A model generated the notes under the pieces. It was not told where the DNA came from. It saw nothing but the letters and a program-made list of their open reading frames with translations, and searched no databases. Position numbers and translations under genes: made by a program. 8,559 nucleotides of DNA from an uncultured Saprospiraceae bacterium (GTDB lineage: Bacteria; Bacteroidota; Bacteroidia; Chitinophagales; Saprospiraceae): contig CALDEO010000192.1 in NCBI GenBank assembly GCA_937942465.1, positions 1 through 8,559 of the forward strand. The letters run 5' to 3'. Positions 7,047 through 8,559 of the stretch are shown piece by piece (positions within the stretch are counted from its first letter, which is position 1; every line of letters begins with the position of its first letter).

Positions 7047-8339
7047 TTGGATTTATCTATACCGCTAACGTTAAGTGAAGAGTTTAATTATACCCTTAAC
7101 CTACTAGAACGTACTCGTACAAGTGCTTTCATCACAGGTCGAGCAGGTACTGGTAAGTCGACGCTGTTAGGATTATTTAGAAATACAACCAAGAAAAAAA
7201 CAGTAGTCCTCGCTCCTACCGGCATCGCTGCACTTAATGTTAAAGGACAGACGATACATTCGTTTTTTGGGTTTCCACCAAAAATGATAGATAAGTCAGA
7301 TATCCGTAGACGTAAGAATGCGAGAAGTTATCAAAAGTTACAAGTCATTATTATCGATGAGATATCAATGGTACGTGCTGATATGCTAGACAATATCGAT
7401 CACTTCCTCCGTATCAATAGAGATATCGATGAGCCATTCGGTGGTGTACAGATGATTTTCTTTGGAGATCTATTTCAGTTACCACCTGTAGTTGCATCCC
7501 CTGTAGAGCGACAATACTTCAGAGAACGATATGAAAGTGCCTACTTCTTTGCCTCAGATGTAATCACTCAAGGCTACGAGTATGAAATCATAGAATTGAA
7601 TCAAGTTTTCCGTCAATCGGAAATGTTCTTTATAAAACTTTTGGACCGTATCCGTACTCGATCATTTGATCAAGATGACCTAGATGTACTCAACGAACGA
7701 GTGGAGATAGAAGCTGAAGAAGACAGCTACCATATAACACTATGTAGTCGTAATGCCACTGCAAACCAGATTAATCAAGATCGCATGAGGAAACTCGAAG
7801 GCGATGAGCGGAGCTACATGGCAAAAGTGGAAGGACAGTTCAACCCTAGACTATTCCCTACTGATCCTGTATTGAACATAAAGGTGGGGTCACAAGTGAT
7901 GTTCATCAAGAATGATCCTCAAAAGAGATTTGTCAACGGGACCATCGGTAAAGTACTATCAGTGCATACCGATACCGTGTATGTAGTCGTAAGAGAAAAT
8001 GATGAAGTGAAAACGATAGAGATAGAAGCAATGGAATGGGAAATCATGAAATATGACCTCTCAGGTACAGAAATCAAAACCAAAGTTGCAGGATCTTACA
8101 CTCAGATACCATTAAAACTTGCTTGGGCGATAACCATACACAAAAGTCAAGGGAAGACTTTCGAAAATGTAATTATAGATCTCGGGTCTGGAGCATTCGA
8201 ATATGGACAAGCATATGTAGCATTAAGTCGATGCAAAACACTAGGTGGAATCATATTAAAGAACCCAATACGACCAAAAGACGTGTTAGTTGACGATCAT
8301 ATCATAGAATTTTACGATACTAAAAGATATTACTTGTAG
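7047..8339 (+). CDS. PIF1/RecD-like superfamily 1B DNA helicase, compact form
   Basis: A 430-residue ATP-dependent helicase. Motifs in order: Walker A GRAGTGKST (31-39, K37), motif Ia APTGIAALNVKGQTIHSFF (56-74), Walker B IIIDEIS (101-107), motif III GDLFQLPPV (140-148), motif IV ELNQVFRQ (183-190), FVNGTIGKV (motif V region), IHKSQGKTF (364-372) and YVALSR (390-395). All core residues are present, so it should unwind DNA, probably 5'-to-3', in the cytoplasm; repair or fork and G-quadruplex processing are usual roles. It stops soon after motif VI and lacks the C-terminal extension of many longer Bacteroidota homologues. The start is TTG at 7047: an in-frame stop lies at 7032-7034 and no ATG precedes the Walker A motif. 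One base separates it from the stop of the EEP gene, with no terminator and no clear ribosome binding site, so co-transcription and translational coupling are likely. Confidence 0.9.
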   Translation: MDLSIPLTLSEEFNYTLNLLERTRTSAFITGRAGTGKSTLLGLFRNTTKKKTVVLAPTGIAALNVKGQTIHSFFGFPPKMIDKSDIRRRKNARSYQKLQVIIIDEISMVRADMLDNIDHFLRINRDIDEPFGGVQMIFFGDLFQLPPVVASPVERQYFRERYESAYFFASDVITQGYEYEIIELNQVFRQSEMFFIKLLDRIRTRSFDQDDLDVLNERVEIEAEEDSYHITLCSRNATANQINQDRMRKLEGDERSYMAKVEGQFNPRLFPTDPVLNIKVGSQVMFIKNDPQKRFVNGTIGKVLSVHTDTVYVVVRENDEVKTIEIEAMEWEIMKYDLSGTEIKTKVAGSYTQIPLKLAWAITIHKSQGKTFENVIIDLGSGAFEYGQAYVALSRCKTLGGIILKNPIRPKDVLVDDHIIEFYDTKRYYL

Positions 8340-8363
8340 AGCTCAAAAGGATTTTATATTTTG
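8334..8363 (+). promoter_or_regulatory. weak promoter candidate for the small membrane protein gene
   Basis: TTG at 8334-8336 is followed, after 18 bases, by TATATTTTG at 8355-8363, which is one base longer than the Bacteroidota -7 element TAnnTTTG. It overlaps the end of the helicase gene and would give a leader of about 20 bases before the ATG at 8390. No terminator separates the helicase from the small gene, so read-through is an alternative. Confidence 0.3.
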
Positions 8364-8389
8364 TAGATCATTACCAAAACGAAATTATA

Positions 8390-8527
8390 ATGTCTAAATC
8401 TAGAAGAAAGCAAAAAGCAGAAGCAACTCAAAAAAGAGAAGAGCAACAGTTTTTTAAAATAGCAATCGTCATTACCCTTATTGTACTCGTGATTTTATTC
8501 TTTGTATTTAGGAGTTCTGTAGGATAG
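8390..8527 (+). CDS. 45-residue single-pass membrane protein
   Basis: An ATG at 8390 opens a frame of 45 codons to a TAG at 8525-8527. The N-terminus is highly charged and net basic (MSKSRRKQKAEATQKREEQQ), then comes an unbroken hydrophobic segment of about 18 residues (IAIVITLIVLVILFFVF, residues 24-40) and a short tail RSSVG. The positive-inside rule places the basic end in the cytoplasm. The layout, with an A-rich leader before the ATG (GAAATTATA) and a coherent charged-then-hydrophobic design, supports a real small gene. No family is recognised and no function can be given. It lies 50 bases after the helicase stop on the same strand. Confidence 0.65.
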   Translation: MSKSRRKQKAEATQKREEQQFFKIAIVITLIVLVILFFVFRSSVG

Positions 8528-8559
8528 CTTTATTCTCTTCTCTATGAATTGTAGATGGC

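Noticed and set aside
8542..8559. Possible end of a minus-strand gene (AIYNS then stop) or start of a plus-strand gene (ATG at 8544)
   Set aside because: Only a few codons are visible in either case and no ribosome binding or coding signal supports them. The window ends too soon to decide.
1..8559. CRISPR array, insertion sequence, prophage or defence island
   Set aside because: No spaced direct repeats, transposase or integrase motifs, terminal inverted repeats or tRNA were found. The gene content fits ordinary chromosomal accessory functions.

Overview
The window looks like a chromosomal stretch from a member of the Bacteroidota. It is AT-rich. It carries a TonB-dependent receptor with an N-terminal carboxypeptidase-regulatory-like domain and a large lipoprotein built from DUF5689-type modules, both hallmarks of that phylum. 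Start regions are A-rich without clear Shine-Dalgarno sequences, and TAnnTTTG-type promoter elements are visible. The class cannot be fixed from sequence alone; a Cytophagia- or Flavobacteriia-like organism is a guess.

Layout. Bases 1-216 hold the 3' end of an unrecognised plus-strand gene. A short regulatory-looking region with palindromes (217-381) precedes a small helix-turn-helix gene (382-678, +), which ends at a strong terminator (701-733). A second, oppositely oriented terminator (832-871) closes a minus-strand operon that reads right to left: TonB-dependent receptor (3150-5906) then tandem-repeat DUF5689 lipoprotein (915-3098). A third hairpin (758-790) lies between the two terminators. 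Divergently, across a 92-bp gap, an exported endonuclease/exonuclease/phosphatase (EEP) family protein (5999-7045, +) is followed after one base by a PIF1/RecD-like helicase (7047-8339, +). A 45-residue single-pass membrane protein (8390-8527, +) follows.

How the genes may work together. The receptor, the surface lipoprotein and the secreted EEP enzyme form a plausible cell-envelope module: the EEP enzyme would hydrolyse a phosphodiester or phosphoester substrate outside the cytoplasm, the lipoprotein would bind substrate or product at the surface through OB-like modules, and the receptor would import the product with TonB energy. Extracellular nucleic acid or organic phosphate scavenging is the natural hypothesis, but the substrate is not shown by the sequence. 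The helicase is cytoplasmic and probably only shares the transcript with the EEP gene. No mobile element, CRISPR array, rRNA or tRNA was seen.
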